NCBI GenBank assembly: GCA_019636625.1 | Contig: JAHBXE010000001.1 | Location: forward strand, 310,001 to 374,000 | Source: Phycisphaeraceae bacterium | GTDB lineage: Bacteria > Planctomycetota > Phycisphaerae > Phycisphaerales > UBA1924 | DNA: 64,000 nucleotides | Reading direction: 5' to 3' | Shown here: positions 45,133 through 53,746 of the stretch, piece by piece | Layout: the number at the start of each line of letters is the position of its first letter | Numbering within the stretch: position 1 is the first letter of the stretch | The notes under the pieces: generated by a model | Databases searched by the model: none | What the model saw: the letters and a program-made list of their open reading frames with translations, nothing else | Told to the model about the DNA's origin: nothing | Translations under genes and position numbers: made by a program

Positions 45133-46626
45133 ATGTCTCAGGTATTTGCGCTGATCCGGACGGTCTTGCTGGTGGGCGTGGTCGTGAACTTCGGGGGGTG
45201 CTTCTCGTACTCGCCGGCGCATCCCTCTCGGGGGAACAACCGCGAACTGGCGAGACAGGTTCTCTCGCTTCCGCCCCAAGATCTGGCGCCCCTTGAGGTG
45301 CTGCGAGCCCGTACCCCCGACCGGGTGTTCCGCTGGGCTCCCGCCCCGGTTTCGGAGGGAGACAGGGGGCTGTCGGAGGAGGGCCGCAGGTTGGTGGAGC
45401 AGCCCCAGTACATCGTCACGGTGAATGAGGTGATCGAGGGGGTGCTGGTCCGGATGTTCCAGCACGCGGAAGGCGCGTTCGAACTGAGCTGGCTGTTCAC
45501 AGGGTTTCAGCCGAACGGTCGGGTCGTCACCCTCCGGCACGTGGACGCCGGTCAGTGGAAGCTCGCCCAGGGGCGGGCCGCTCTCCGACGGAAGTCGGGG
45601 GACTGGCTCCGGCCGGGCGACGGCGTGGTCATGGATGAGCGATTTGACGAGTCGGGGATTGAGGCGGGGATCGAGGTCCGAGTTCCCTCGACGGGGCCGC
45701 CCGCCTGCCGGGGCATTGTGCTGCACTTGTGGGCCTTGGCGAACAACCCCTACGAGCAACGTGTCATTCAAGCGGTGTCCGAAAGCGGCTGGCTTGTGGT
45801 GGATATGAGACCGGCTGTCCGTGCCCCGCCGCGGGTGACGCCGGAAGATGCGGACCGCATCGTGGCGCTGGAAGCGGAACGGTTGGAGTTGTTCAAAGAG
45901 GTCCCCAAACGGGCGGACGGTGAACCGCTCTCCCCGTTTCAGAAGCGGCTCGAGGCGTCCCCGGCGTATCAGCGGCAGAGGGCGATCGAGCGGGAGGTCG
46001 CTGATCTTGCCAACCCTTCCCTGAGCGTGTGCACCACGGAGCAGGTCGAGGCGGCGGCCGCACAACTGGCCGCGCGAATCGATGAAGTGCTGGCCGATCA
46101 TGCGAGGGCGGCGAGGGCGGTGCTGGAACTGACGAGGCGGGCCCTTCCGGGCGTGGATGGCCTGCCGCTCGTGGTCATGGGCTTTTCAGCGGGGGCGTTA
46201 TCTGCCCCGACGATCGCCGCGGCGGTCGGCGCCGATGCCGTGGTCCTGATCGGCGGCGCATCGAACGCGGTGGGCGTCGCGTTGGAGAGCAAACTGACGC
46301 AAGGCGGGATACGCGTGTCGTGCGGAGGGAAGCCACCAACCAAGGAAGTGGTTGGTGCGTTGTCTGAGGCGTACCTGCGGTATTCCAGGTACGACGCGTA
46401 TCACACGGCGCCGTTGCTGGAAGGGGTGCCCGTGCTTGTCGTAGACGCCGGGTGGGACACGTGGGTTCCGTCAAGATTTGGTGAGCAGTTGTACCAACGG
46501 CTCGGGCGGCCTGAGCGGCTGCACATGCGGCTGGGAGGACACGGCATGCTGTTCTACTTCCTTCCGGGGCAGGCCAAGTGGATCGAGCAATGGATGATGC
46601 GGGCCACGAGTGGCTCGCTCCGGTAA
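45133..46626 (+). CDS. Lipoprotein with alpha/beta-hydrolase features
   Basis: A 497-residue exported protein. From ATG 45133 (GGGAGAG upstream) it has a lipoprotein-like signal, ALIRTVLLVGVVVNFGGC, though Phe-Gly-Gly before the cysteine is a weak lipobox. The C-terminal half is hydrolase-like: strands LPLVVMGFSAGALSAP with the nucleophile motif GFSAG, VPVLVVDAGWDTWVP for the acid, and RLGGHGMLFYFLPGQ for the histidine. The N-terminal half has no recognisable domain. It is probably anchored in a membrane facing the periplasm. An upstream ATG (45049) would place 28 residues ahead of the signal and overlap hmgA. Confidence 0.72.
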   Translation: MSQVFALIRTVLLVGVVVNFGGCFSYSPAHPSRGNNRELARQVLSLPPQDLAPLEVLRARTPDRVFRWAPAPVSEGDRGLSEEGRRLVEQPQYIVTVNEVIEGVLVRMFQHAEGAFELSWLFTGFQPNGRVVTLRHVDAGQWKLAQGRAALRRKSGDWLRPGDGVVMDERFDESGIEAGIEVRVPSTGPPACRGIVLHLWALANNPYEQRVIQAVSESGWLVVDMRPAVRAPPRVTPEDADRIVALEAERLELFKEVPKRADGEPLSPFQKRLEASPAYQRQRAIEREVADLANPSLSVCTTEQVEAAAAQLAARIDEVLADHARAARAVLELTRRALPGVDGLPLVVMGFSAGALSAPTIAAAVGADAVVLIGGASNAVGVALESKLTQGGIRVSCGGKPPTKEVVGALSEAYLRYSRYDAYHTAPLLEGVPVLVVDAGWDTWVPSRFGEQLYQRLGRPERLHMRLGGHGMLFYFLPGQAKWIEQWMMRATSGSLR

Positions 46627-46759
46627 CCTCCCTATTCCAATCCAATGGTCGGGTCCTCATTGACGCGCGACAGCCGTTGAGTAGGCTGTTGACGGAGCAG
46701 AACATCCGCCGAGTCGGCGGCGGCCGTCTATTGGCTTTGATAGGAGCTGGTCAGGATCC

Positions 46760-49222
46760 GTGCACGCTACCTCCGCCTATTCCGCCCGCTGGCTCGCGGC
46801 CCTGGCGGGCTTGGCCGCTCCTTGCCTTGCGGAAGCGCAGGTGTACGAGGCCGCGCCATGGAACTTCGCCGGTGAGTTCGCAAGCTCAGGGCCGAAGGCG
46901 AACGTTCGAAAACCGCTCGCACTTCCCGGTGTTCGAGTTCCGCGGGTTTCGCTGGGCCCGGTTGATACGTGGAAGCTTCTCCTCGAAGATCGCATGGCGG
47001 CGGCGCGCGGCGAGCGGGTGCTGCGGTACGGGGTTGGTCGTGATTGCGATGTGCGGCCGGAGGATGGGATGTGGCTCGATGTGCCACGCGATGGGGCCCG
47101 TGCATGGGTTGTCGACATCGTGTGTCCGACAGCGGAGGGCATCCGCGTACGACTGGGTGAGATGAACCTGCCGCCGGGTTCATGGGTTGCCGTGTATCCG
47201 GCGGACATGCCCGCTGCGTTCTCGGCTGGCCCCTTTGAAGGCCAAGGCCCCTTCAACACCGGCGAGGTGTGGACGCCGACAAGCGCGGGTGAACGGGTTC
47301 GTGTCGAGTTCCGGTGCCGCGGCGAAGCATGTCCTTCATCGCTTCCATTTCGCATCACGCGTGTGCAGCACGTGTACCGCGACCCCACGCGCGGGTTTCT
47401 TGATCAGCCCTGTTACAGGGATGTAACCTGTTCACCGTCGTGGGCTGCTGTGGCGAAGGCGTGCGCGGGTATCGGATTTGTTGGGCAGAATGCGATGTTC
47501 TGCTCCGGGCAGATGCTCAATACGCAGGCGGGCGATCACACGCCGTACCTGCTGACGGCGGCCCAGTGCATCAACACGGCGAGCATCGCGCAGACGGCCG
47601 AGGTGTACTTCGACAACAAGACAGGGCAATGCGATGGGATCGCGCCGTCACTGGGGCTCCTCCCACGCGCCGTTGGTTGTTCCTTGCTGAGCGCGAGCAC
47701 CGCGCACGACTCAACACTGCTCATGATCGAGGGAAGTCTGCCGCCCAACCGGGCTTGGGCGGGGTGGACAACGGCACTCGTGCCCTTTGGTCAGGCTGCG
47801 GGATCCGTGCACTTTCCTGAGAACCAGCCCGCGAGGCTGAGCCTCGGGTTCAGAGTTCCGGGCGCGGTGTGTGGGGGGCCCGAGTATCTGGGCGTCGACT
47901 GGACGAGCGGCCCGACGGGACCGGGGTCAGCCGGCGGAGGCCTGTTCCTCGACAATGCCTCGAAGTCGCTGGTCGGCGTCCTGTCCTGCGGCTCATCCGC
48001 TTGCGGCTCGCCGGGGAGCAACGGCTTCGGCAGTTTGGCCGCGTTCTACCCGCTGGTGTCCGGGCTGCTGCAAGCGGGAACGGACGACGGATTCGAGCCG
48101 AACGACTCCTGTCGAAGCCCAGCGGCCGTTGTCCCAGGAACGTGGACCGGGCTGATCGTGAAGGATGTAAGCGAGGACTGGTACACCGCCGAGGTGCCGC
48201 CCGGCGGTACGTTCGCGGCGAACCTGTCCTTCGTGCATGCGCACGGCGACATCGACGTCGAGTTGTTCACTGATTGCGAGCAGGTTGCAGTCGCGGCATC
48301 GACAGGCACGACCAATGTGGAATCTGTGCAGTGGACCAATACATCGAGCACGCCGATCGGTGTGACGCTTCGCGTGTACCTCGATTCCGATGTCCGCAAC
48401 ACGTACGCGATGACCATAACCATTGGCACTCCGCCCGGCCAGGGGGCATGTTGTCTGGCGTCGGGAGCGTGCACGGTGACTGGCCCGGCGTCGTGTGCCG
48501 CGGCGGGCGGGGTGTACGCGGGGGACGGCCGCTCGTGCCAGGGGACCTGCTACACAGCGAGCTACGTCGGGCCGTTGGTTCCGATTGCTGATGGAACGTT
48601 GACGTGCGGGCCCGCGGCGGTAGCGACGGTCTCCATCAACGAGAATGTTCGCATCGCGGCCGTTGGTGCGGGGTTCAGGATTCTGCATCCATACCAAGGC
48701 GACCTTCGCGCGACGCTGCGGCACGTGCCCACCGGCATCGACGTGACGATGGTGGACAGGCCGGGCGTTCCTCAAACGCCGTTTGGCTTCCCGAACGACA
48801 ACTACGGCGCCAGCGTGACGAACCTGTTCGTTTCGCTGGACGACGCACCGACGGTGTACGACCTGCCAGTCGTCGGGATGGACAATGTGGCGGGACCGTG
48901 GAAGTCGGAGGGGGTATTGAACACTTTCGCGGGCATGGCTGCTCAGGGCAACTGGCAACTCCGCGTGGAGGACTGCGCGGCCGGGGAGACGGGGAGTATT
49001 GCCGCGTTCACCCTGATTGTGGCCGCGGCCCCTACGTGCTACGCGAACTGCGACGGGAGCACGGGCCAGCCGGCATTGACGGCGAACGACTTCGCATGCT
49101 TCATCAACTTGTACGCCGCGGGCAGTTCCCGCGCCAACTGCGACGGGAGCACGGGCACGCCGGTGCTGACGGCGAATGACTTTCAGTGCTTCTTGAACAA
49201 GTACGCGCAGGGATGCTCTTGA
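46760..49222 (+). CDS. Secreted trypsin-fold protein without catalytic His/Ser, P domain and dockerin-like tail
   Basis: An 820-residue exported protein starting at GTG 46760 with a signal peptide ending LAEAQ. Residues ~210-430 resemble the lysyl-endopeptidase group of chymotrypsin-fold proteases (GQNAMFCSGQMLNTQ, YLLTAAQCIN, HDSTLLMIEG, GPGSAGGGLFLD, LVGVLSCGSSACGSPG). The triad is broken: the His of LTAAHC is Gln269 and the Ser of GxSG is Ala391, while Asp317 remains. A pre-peptidase-like region (about 450-550), a cysteine motif (GACCLASGACTVTGP), a proprotein convertase P domain (about 600-755) and two 30-residue repeats at the C-terminus follow. It is therefore likely a binding protein rather than a protease. 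Confidence 0.82.
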   Translation: MHATSAYSARWLAALAGLAAPCLAEAQVYEAAPWNFAGEFASSGPKANVRKPLALPGVRVPRVSLGPVDTWKLLLEDRMAAARGERVLRYGVGRDCDVRPEDGMWLDVPRDGARAWVVDIVCPTAEGIRVRLGEMNLPPGSWVAVYPADMPAAFSAGPFEGQGPFNTGEVWTPTSAGERVRVEFRCRGEACPSSLPFRITRVQHVYRDPTRGFLDQPCYRDVTCSPSWAAVAKACAGIGFVGQNAMFCSGQMLNTQAGDHTPYLLTAAQCINTASIAQTAEVYFDNKTGQCDGIAPSLGLLPRAVGCSLLSASTAHDSTLLMIEGSLPPNRAWAGWTTALVPFGQAAGSVHFPENQPARLSLGFRVPGAVCGGPEYLGVDWTSGPTGPGSAGGGLFLDNASKSLVGVLSCGSSACGSPGSNGFGSLAAFYPLVSGLLQAGTDDGFEPNDSCRSPAAVVPGTWTGLIVKDVSEDWYTAEVPPGGTFAANLSFVHAHGDIDVELFTDCEQVAVAASTGTTNVESVQWTNTSSTPIGVTLRVYLDSDVRNTYAMTITIGTPPGQGACCLASGACTVTGPASCAAAGGVYAGDGRSCQGTCYTASYVGPLVPIADGTLTCGPAAVATVSINENVRIAAVGAGFRILHPYQGDLRATLRHVPTGIDVTMVDRPGVPQTPFGFPNDNYGASVTNLFVSLDDAPTVYDLPVVGMDNVAGPWKSEGVLNTFAGMAAQGNWQLRVEDCAAGETGSIAAFTLIVAAAPTCYANCDGSTGQPALTANDFACFINLYAAGSSRANCDGSTGTPVLTANDFQCFLNKYAQGCS
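49046..49219 (+). repeat. Two 90-nt repeats encoding dockerin-like C-terminal modules
   Basis: The codons for NCDGSTGQPALTANDFACFI begin at 49046 and recur 90 nt later, at 49136, as NCDGSTGTPVLTANDFQCFL. Each unit has Asp/Asn at calcium-loop positions and a conserved cysteine pair, like type I dockerin halves. Such tails are frequent on secreted Phycisphaerae proteins. Confidence 0.75.
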
Positions 49223-49247
49223 GCCGACGATCGCGGGTAAGTCGGGC

Positions 49248-49838
49248 TCAGCGAGTGGCATTCCCGAAAAGATGAGCCTCGACACCGGCCACGAGGGTGT
49301 GCAGGATCAGCATGTGCAGCTCCTGGATGCGTTCGCTGGACTCGCCCGGCACGACGATTTCGTGAGAACACCGCCCGCTGAGAGCGCCGCCACCCTTGCC
49401 GAGCAGCGCGACGCTGGTGATGCCGAGTTCCTTTGTGGTGGCGGCGGCACGCACGATGTTCGGGGAGTTTCCGCTGGTGGAGAGGAGAATGACCACGTCG
49501 CCCGGGCGGCCGAGGGCCTGAATCCAGCGAGAGAAGACCTGATCAAATCCGTAGTCGTTCGCGGTGCAGGTAATGTGCCCTGCGTCCGTGCAGGCTATCG
49601 CCGGCAATGGCGGGCGGTCGGCCTTGAATCGGCCGGTGAGCTCTTCGGCAAAGTGCGCGGCGTCACAAGCGGAGCCGCCGTTGCCGCAAGTCAAGACTTT
49701 GTGGCCGGAGCGGAAGCAACCAGCCAGAAGCGCGCTGAGTTGGTCGATCCTCTCCGCGATCTCAGGAATGGCGGCGAACGACTCGAGCGCGGCCCGGGCA
49801 GAGGCAAGGGAGCTTGCAGCGGTGCTTCTGGTGGTCAC
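49248..49838 (-). CDS. gmhA: Phosphoheptose isomerase
   Basis: A 196-residue SIS-domain enzyme that converts sedoheptulose 7-phosphate to D-glycero-manno-heptose 7-phosphate, the first step toward lipopolysaccharide or S-layer heptose. The phosphate-binding TCGNGGSACDAAHFAEELTGRF (seen as CGNGGSACDAAHFAEELTG), NDYGFDQVFSRWIQALG, LLSTSGNSPNIVRA and the catalytic helix ERIQELHMLILHTL are normal, and the length fits (192 in E. coli). It lies 48 nt after hppD on the same strand, so it may share that promoter although the pathways are unrelated. Confidence 0.93.
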   Translation of the reverse strand: MTTRSTAASSLASARAALESFAAIPEIAERIDQLSALLAGCFRSGHKVLTCGNGGSACDAAHFAEELTGRFKADRPPLPAIACTDAGHITCTANDYGFDQVFSRWIQALGRPGDVVILLSTSGNSPNIVRAAATTKELGITSVALLGKGGGALSGRCSHEIVVPGESSERIQELHMLILHTLVAGVEAHLFGNATR

Positions 49839-49886
49839 GCTGTTCCTCTGAGACTGCCGGGTCGCGGGGCCGGAAGCTCGCGATTT

Positions 49887-51092
49887 CTACAGATTGCCCC
49901 GCTTGGCCTGCTCCAGTTCGAGCGCCTCGAAGAGGGCCTTGAAGTTGCCCTTGCCGAAGGACTGGCTGCCCCGGCGGCAAATGATCTCGAAAAAGAGCGT
50001 CGGGCGATCCTGCAACGGCTTGGTGAAGAGCTGGAGGAGGTACCCCTCATCGTCGGCGTCCACGAGAATGCCGAGGTCCTTGATCTTCTGGTGGTCTTCC
50101 TTGACGGCCTCGTGCCCGTGCTGCTTGAGCATCGCATCGACGCGGGCCCAGACCTTGTCGTAGTACGCGTCGGGAATGGCGAGGAAGTCGACGCCGCGGG
50201 AGCGCAGCGCGGTGATGGAATGGAGTTCGTCATCGGTGCGGAGGGCGAGGTGCTGCACGCCCGGGGTGTTGTGGTGCCAGTCGAGGTACTCCTCGATCTG
50301 GGACTTTTTCTTGCCCGGCGCCGGCTCGTTGATCGGCATCTTGATGAGGTTGTTGCCGCTGGCCATGACCTTGGACATGAGGGCCGAATACTCGGTCGAA
50401 ATGTCCTTGTCGTCGAAGTGCTTGAACATCGAGAACTCGAGCACGTTCTCGTAGAACGCGACCCAGTGGTTCATCTTGCCAAGTTCGACATTGCCGACGA
50501 GGTGGTCCACGAACTTCAGGCCGCAGGGGTTCTTGCGGTTGTACTCATTGACGGAAATGTTCTCGAGCTTGCGGAAGCGGGGTGAGAACTGGCCCCCCTT
50601 CTTCACGTTCACCAGGTCGTACGCGCCTGTTCGGGAAACGAAGGAGTGGACGCATCGCCCATAGGTGCGGATGCTTGCGACCGTGACGGAGCCGTGCTGG
50701 TCGGAATAGGTGCGGGGCTCGGCGGCTGAAGTGGCGCCGTTCTTGACCGCCCGTTCCCATGCCTTGGTGGCGTCAAAGACGGTGAACGCCACATCCTTCA
50801 CGCCGTCACCGTACAGGGCCACTTCCATGTTCGCGGGGTGTTCCGCCGACAGGCCCGTGGTCAACAGGAAGCGGATGTTGCCCTGCGTGAGGAGATAGTG
50901 GGCCGCATCCCGGCTGCCTGTCGTCAGATCGCACACCTGCTCAACCTGGAAGCCGAAGCAATAGGCATAGAAGAAGGCGGCCTGCTTGGCGTTGCCGCAG
51001 TAGAACCGCACGTGGTCAACATCGATCAGCTGAAGAGGGTCGGTCTTGGATGCTGATACGGACGAGGGGTGGGAGGTTGGAATGGTGGTCAT
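49887..51092 (-). CDS. hppD: 4-Hydroxyphenylpyruvate dioxygenase
   Basis: A 401-residue Fe(II)/alpha-keto-acid dioxygenase that converts 4-hydroxyphenylpyruvate to homogentisate, the substrate of the hmgA product. It shows two vicinal-oxygen-chelate halves. The iron ligands are His in FVDHLVGNV, His in GVQHLALRTDD and Glu in TLFFEIICR. The C-terminal gate helix GNFKALFEALELEQAKRG is intact, as expected for an active enzyme. GGAG lies 7 nt before the ATG and TATACT (51148-51153) provides a likely -10 box. The gene is transcribed away from the pseudokinase gene and toward gmhA. Confidence 0.95.
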   Translation of the reverse strand: MTTIPTSHPSSVSASKTDPLQLIDVDHVRFYCGNAKQAAFFYAYCFGFQVEQVCDLTTGSRDAAHYLLTQGNIRFLLTTGLSAEHPANMEVALYGDGVKDVAFTVFDATKAWERAVKNGATSAAEPRTYSDQHGSVTVASIRTYGRCVHSFVSRTGAYDLVNVKKGGQFSPRFRKLENISVNEYNRKNPCGLKFVDHLVGNVELGKMNHWVAFYENVLEFSMFKHFDDKDISTEYSALMSKVMASGNNLIKMPINEPAPGKKKSQIEEYLDWHHNTPGVQHLALRTDDELHSITALRSRGVDFLAIPDAYYDKVWARVDAMLKQHGHEAVKEDHQKIKDLGILVDADDEGYLLQLFTKPLQDRPTLFFEIICRRGSQSFGKGNFKALFEALELEQAKRGNL

Positions 51093-51147
51093 GTTCGATC
51101 TCCGCGCCGGAGGGAGCCTGAATGGGATGGCCGTTCGCGTCTTGGTA

Positions 51148-51153
51148 AGTATA
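51148..51153 (-). promoter_or_regulatory. Candidate -10 box of hppD
   Basis: TATACT on the minus strand 55 nt before the start codon, within the 283-nt divergent region. TACTAT at 51262-51267 on the plus strand may serve the pseudokinase gene. No further gene is visible in the gap. Confidence 0.4.
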
Positions 51154-51375
51154 CCTTGAGGATCATCGCATCCGACCGGGAATAGTCCCTGTTTGGGACA
51201 CGGCCGGTATCGATCGGATTGTGGACATCGGGAATGAACGACGCCGATCCTAGAGAACGACTACTATCGCCCCAAGTCGAGACCGCGGCCATTCGTGGGA
51301 TGTTGGGTCGCGAGGAGTCTCGGTGAGGTTCGGCGCATCAGCCGGGCTTCACAGTCCGGGCGAGGAACCTCTCTG

Positions 51376-52185
51376 ATGGAATCCCGAGTCCATCGACTCC
51401 GTATTGGTCCTTTCCGCATGGTTCGCCGACTTGATCCCGGCCCGATGGCCGAGCGATGGCTGGCGTTCAATGAGAGGGATGAGTCGACGCACGTGGGCCA
51501 TCGATTCCGGGCGGGGCAGGACCGTGATATCCGGCGCCTGGTGGAGAGCGTGGAGCGGTTGGCCCCACTGACCCATCCACACATTCTGCCTGTTGAGTTC
51601 TTCACGCTGGAGAAGCCTTCCGGTGGTGACAGTGCCTGGATCGTGACGCCTTACACCGGCAGTCTGGATGGATTGGTGACGCTCTCGGCGCTCCTGGTGG
51701 ACAAGGGTGGCCAGATGTCGCCACCGGAAACGGAGCGCACGCTCATCCAACTGTTGGAAGCGGCGGAGTACGCCCATGCCCAGGGGTTCCAGCACGGGCC
51801 GATTGCGATGGATGAGGTGCAGGTGGATCGGCGAGGAAGCCTGTCCGTTGAGCTTTACGGCCTCCGGCGGCTGCTCGGCGGGGCGGGAACCGTGCCACCG
51901 TCCGAGATTTGCCGGGATGAAGTTCGGTCGATCGTGGGCATCGGGTACACGCTGCTGACGGGGCTCAGCGCGGAAGAGCCGCGGATCCGGGCCGATCGGC
52001 TGGTCCCGAAACTCGATCGTCGATGGGATGCATGGTTTGAAGTGGGGCTGGACGCCACGGCCGGGTTCCTGTCCGCGGGCGAGGCGTTGTCCGCGCTTCC
52101 TTGCATGCAGCGTGAAATCGAGATCAAGCCCGGCCCGGTGCGTTCCATGCTGGGCACGTTCCGGCGAGTGCTTGGGGCGCCATAA
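51376..52185 (+). CDS. Pseudokinase-like protein
   Basis: A 269-residue protein with the outline of a Hanks-type kinase domain but without its catalytic residues. LTHPHILPVEFF matches the alpha-C/beta-4 region, WIVTPYTGSLDGL the hinge, and LLEAAEYAHAQGFQHGP the helix before the catalytic loop. There H140 remains from HRD but is followed by Gly-Pro, and the loop Lys and Asn are absent. Twenty residues later the DFG motif reads L160-YG. No VAIK lysine is seen. It probably acts as a scaffold or allosteric partner. It is followed 89 nt later by a TPR protein in the same direction. Confidence 0.7.
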   Translation: MESRVHRLRIGPFRMVRRLDPGPMAERWLAFNERDESTHVGHRFRAGQDRDIRRLVESVERLAPLTHPHILPVEFFTLEKPSGGDSAWIVTPYTGSLDGLVTLSALLVDKGGQMSPPETERTLIQLLEAAEYAHAQGFQHGPIAMDEVQVDRRGSLSVELYGLRRLLGGAGTVPPSEICRDEVRSIVGIGYTLLTGLSAEEPRIRADRLVPKLDRRWDAWFEVGLDATAGFLSAGEALSALPCMQREIEIKPGPVRSMLGTFRRVLGAP

Positions 52186-52274
52186 TCTCGCAAGAAAGTT
52201 CTGGACCGATAGCGCACATTGACCTAGCCGAGTTCGACGCGTCGCGATAGGATGGACCCGAAGCGAGTGCCGCG

Positions 52275-53654
52275 ATGAACGACTGGCATGATGCAGAGCA
52301 GCACGTGGAGAAGGCTCACGAGGCCTACGAGGCTGGCCGCTGGGAAGAGGCGGAGTCGGAGTTGCGTCGTGCGCTGGCGCTGAATCCGCATCACGCGGAA
52401 TGGCTGTTCAATCTCGGCTTGACGTTGACGGCAGCGGGGCGTGCCGCCGATGCGGCGGAAGCCTTCGAGAACTCGTTCGCGTCCGGCGAGGACCCGCACG
52501 CGGCGATCATGGCCGGTGTGAGCCGCCTTCGGGCCGGGCAGCCGGAGCGATCGGTCGAGTGGCTGGAGCGGGCTGGGAAGCTCGATCCAACGGCTTCGGA
52601 GTCGTTCATCCATCGCATCGAGGCGTACCGGCAGCTCGGCCAGCACGATCAGGCTGAGCTGATGTTCTACATGGCGCAGCAGGTTGATGCGGGCTCCGCG
52701 GAAGCTCATCTGGCCCTTGCCGATTCGCTGCTCGACCGAAAGATGTACGAGAAGGCCGTGTGGTGCCTTCGGGAGGCGTCGCGTCTGAACCCGGACATGC
52801 CGGGGGTGCAGGGCCGGCTTGCGGATGCATACGCCGCGACGGGTCGGAACGAGCGAGCGCGGCAGTTGTACCTGAAGGAACTGCGCGTCGATCCGGGGGA
52901 TATCGAGACGCTGCTGCGGCTGGGACGGTTGCTGGTCGTAATGAACCGGTATGTCGAAGCGGGCGAGAAGTTTCGCCGCGTGCTGGAGATCCGTCCGGAC
53001 CACGCGGAGGCCCACTTCGAACTGGGGGACCTTGCTCAGCGCCAGGGGCTTCCGGATGACGCCGCCGCGCAGTTTGACGTTGTGCTTCGGCTGAACCCGG
53101 AGCACACCCGCGCCCGACGAAGGCTGGTTCGGCTGCTGCAGGCGAGGTCCAGGGTTGAAGATTCCGGGCTGGCCGAGGCGTTGCTGCGGAAGGAAATCGC
53201 GGCGTACCGGGGTCGGCCAGAGTCGTTTTCGCCCCAGGACCTGACCGAGCTGGCCGAGTTGCTGCTCGATGCGGGCATGTCCGGCGAGGCTGTGCGGGTG
53301 CTGCGTGAGCTGGTCTCAAGGCAGGAGTCGTCGGGCGGGGATGCCATGTCGCTGCACCTGCTGAGCGTGGCCCTGCTGCGGAGCGGCGAACATGCCGCGG
53401 GCATGGAAGCGGCCCGGACCGTGCTCCGGCTGGAGAGCCGCTTCGTTCCCGCGATGCACAACATGGCCATGGCGTGCGTCCGGGCCGGACAATGGCGGCG
53501 GGCCCGCTACTGGGTTCGGCAGGCCAGGCGGATTGACTCGGAAGATGCAGCGATAAGGCGTCTGTCGTTGCTCTTGAAGCTGCACCTCCTGGTGGAAGCG
53601 GGGGACTGGCTGTGGCGGGCGGTGCTTCGCCGGCGGCCGAGAGCCTCCACTTGA
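52275..53654 (+). CDS. Tetratricopeptide repeat protein
   Basis: A 459-residue all-helical protein with about ten TPR units. Clear copies include AYEAGRWEEAESELRRALAL followed by NPHHAEWLFNLGL, LLDRKMYEKAVWCLREASRL with NPDMPGVQGRLADAY, and MNRYVEAGEKFRRVLEI with RPDHAEAHFELGDL. There is no signal peptide or membrane helix, so it is probably a cytoplasmic scaffold. It could partner with the pseudokinase encoded just upstream, but nothing in the sequence shows this. The gene ends at a strong bidirectional terminator. Confidence 0.88.
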   Translation: MNDWHDAEQHVEKAHEAYEAGRWEEAESELRRALALNPHHAEWLFNLGLTLTAAGRAADAAEAFENSFASGEDPHAAIMAGVSRLRAGQPERSVEWLERAGKLDPTASESFIHRIEAYRQLGQHDQAELMFYMAQQVDAGSAEAHLALADSLLDRKMYEKAVWCLREASRLNPDMPGVQGRLADAYAATGRNERARQLYLKELRVDPGDIETLLRLGRLLVVMNRYVEAGEKFRRVLEIRPDHAEAHFELGDLAQRQGLPDDAAAQFDVVLRLNPEHTRARRRLVRLLQARSRVEDSGLAEALLRKEIAAYRGRPESFSPQDLTELAELLLDAGMSGEAVRVLRELVSRQESSGGDAMSLHLLSVALLRSGEHAAGMEAARTVLRLESRFVPAMHNMAMACVRAGQWRRARYWVRQARRIDSEDAAIRRLSLLLKLHLLVEAGDWLWRAVLRRRPRAST

Positions 53655-53691
53655 TCCGTCGGTCAGGTCGTTGATCGGTCAGCAAATGAAA

Positions 53692-53717
53692 GCCGCGGCG
53701 TTGTGAAACGCCGCGGC
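53692..53717. terminator. Bidirectional terminator
   Basis: GCCGCGGCGTT (53692-53702) and AACGCCGCGGC (53707-53717) form a perfect 11-bp stem with loop GTGA. The plus strand continues GTGCTTCTTG and the minus strand TTTCATTTGC, so it can end both the TPR gene and the convergent giant surface-protein gene. Confidence 0.8.
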
Positions 53718-53746
53718 GTGCTTCTTGTTGGGATGTGTCGCGTCGA

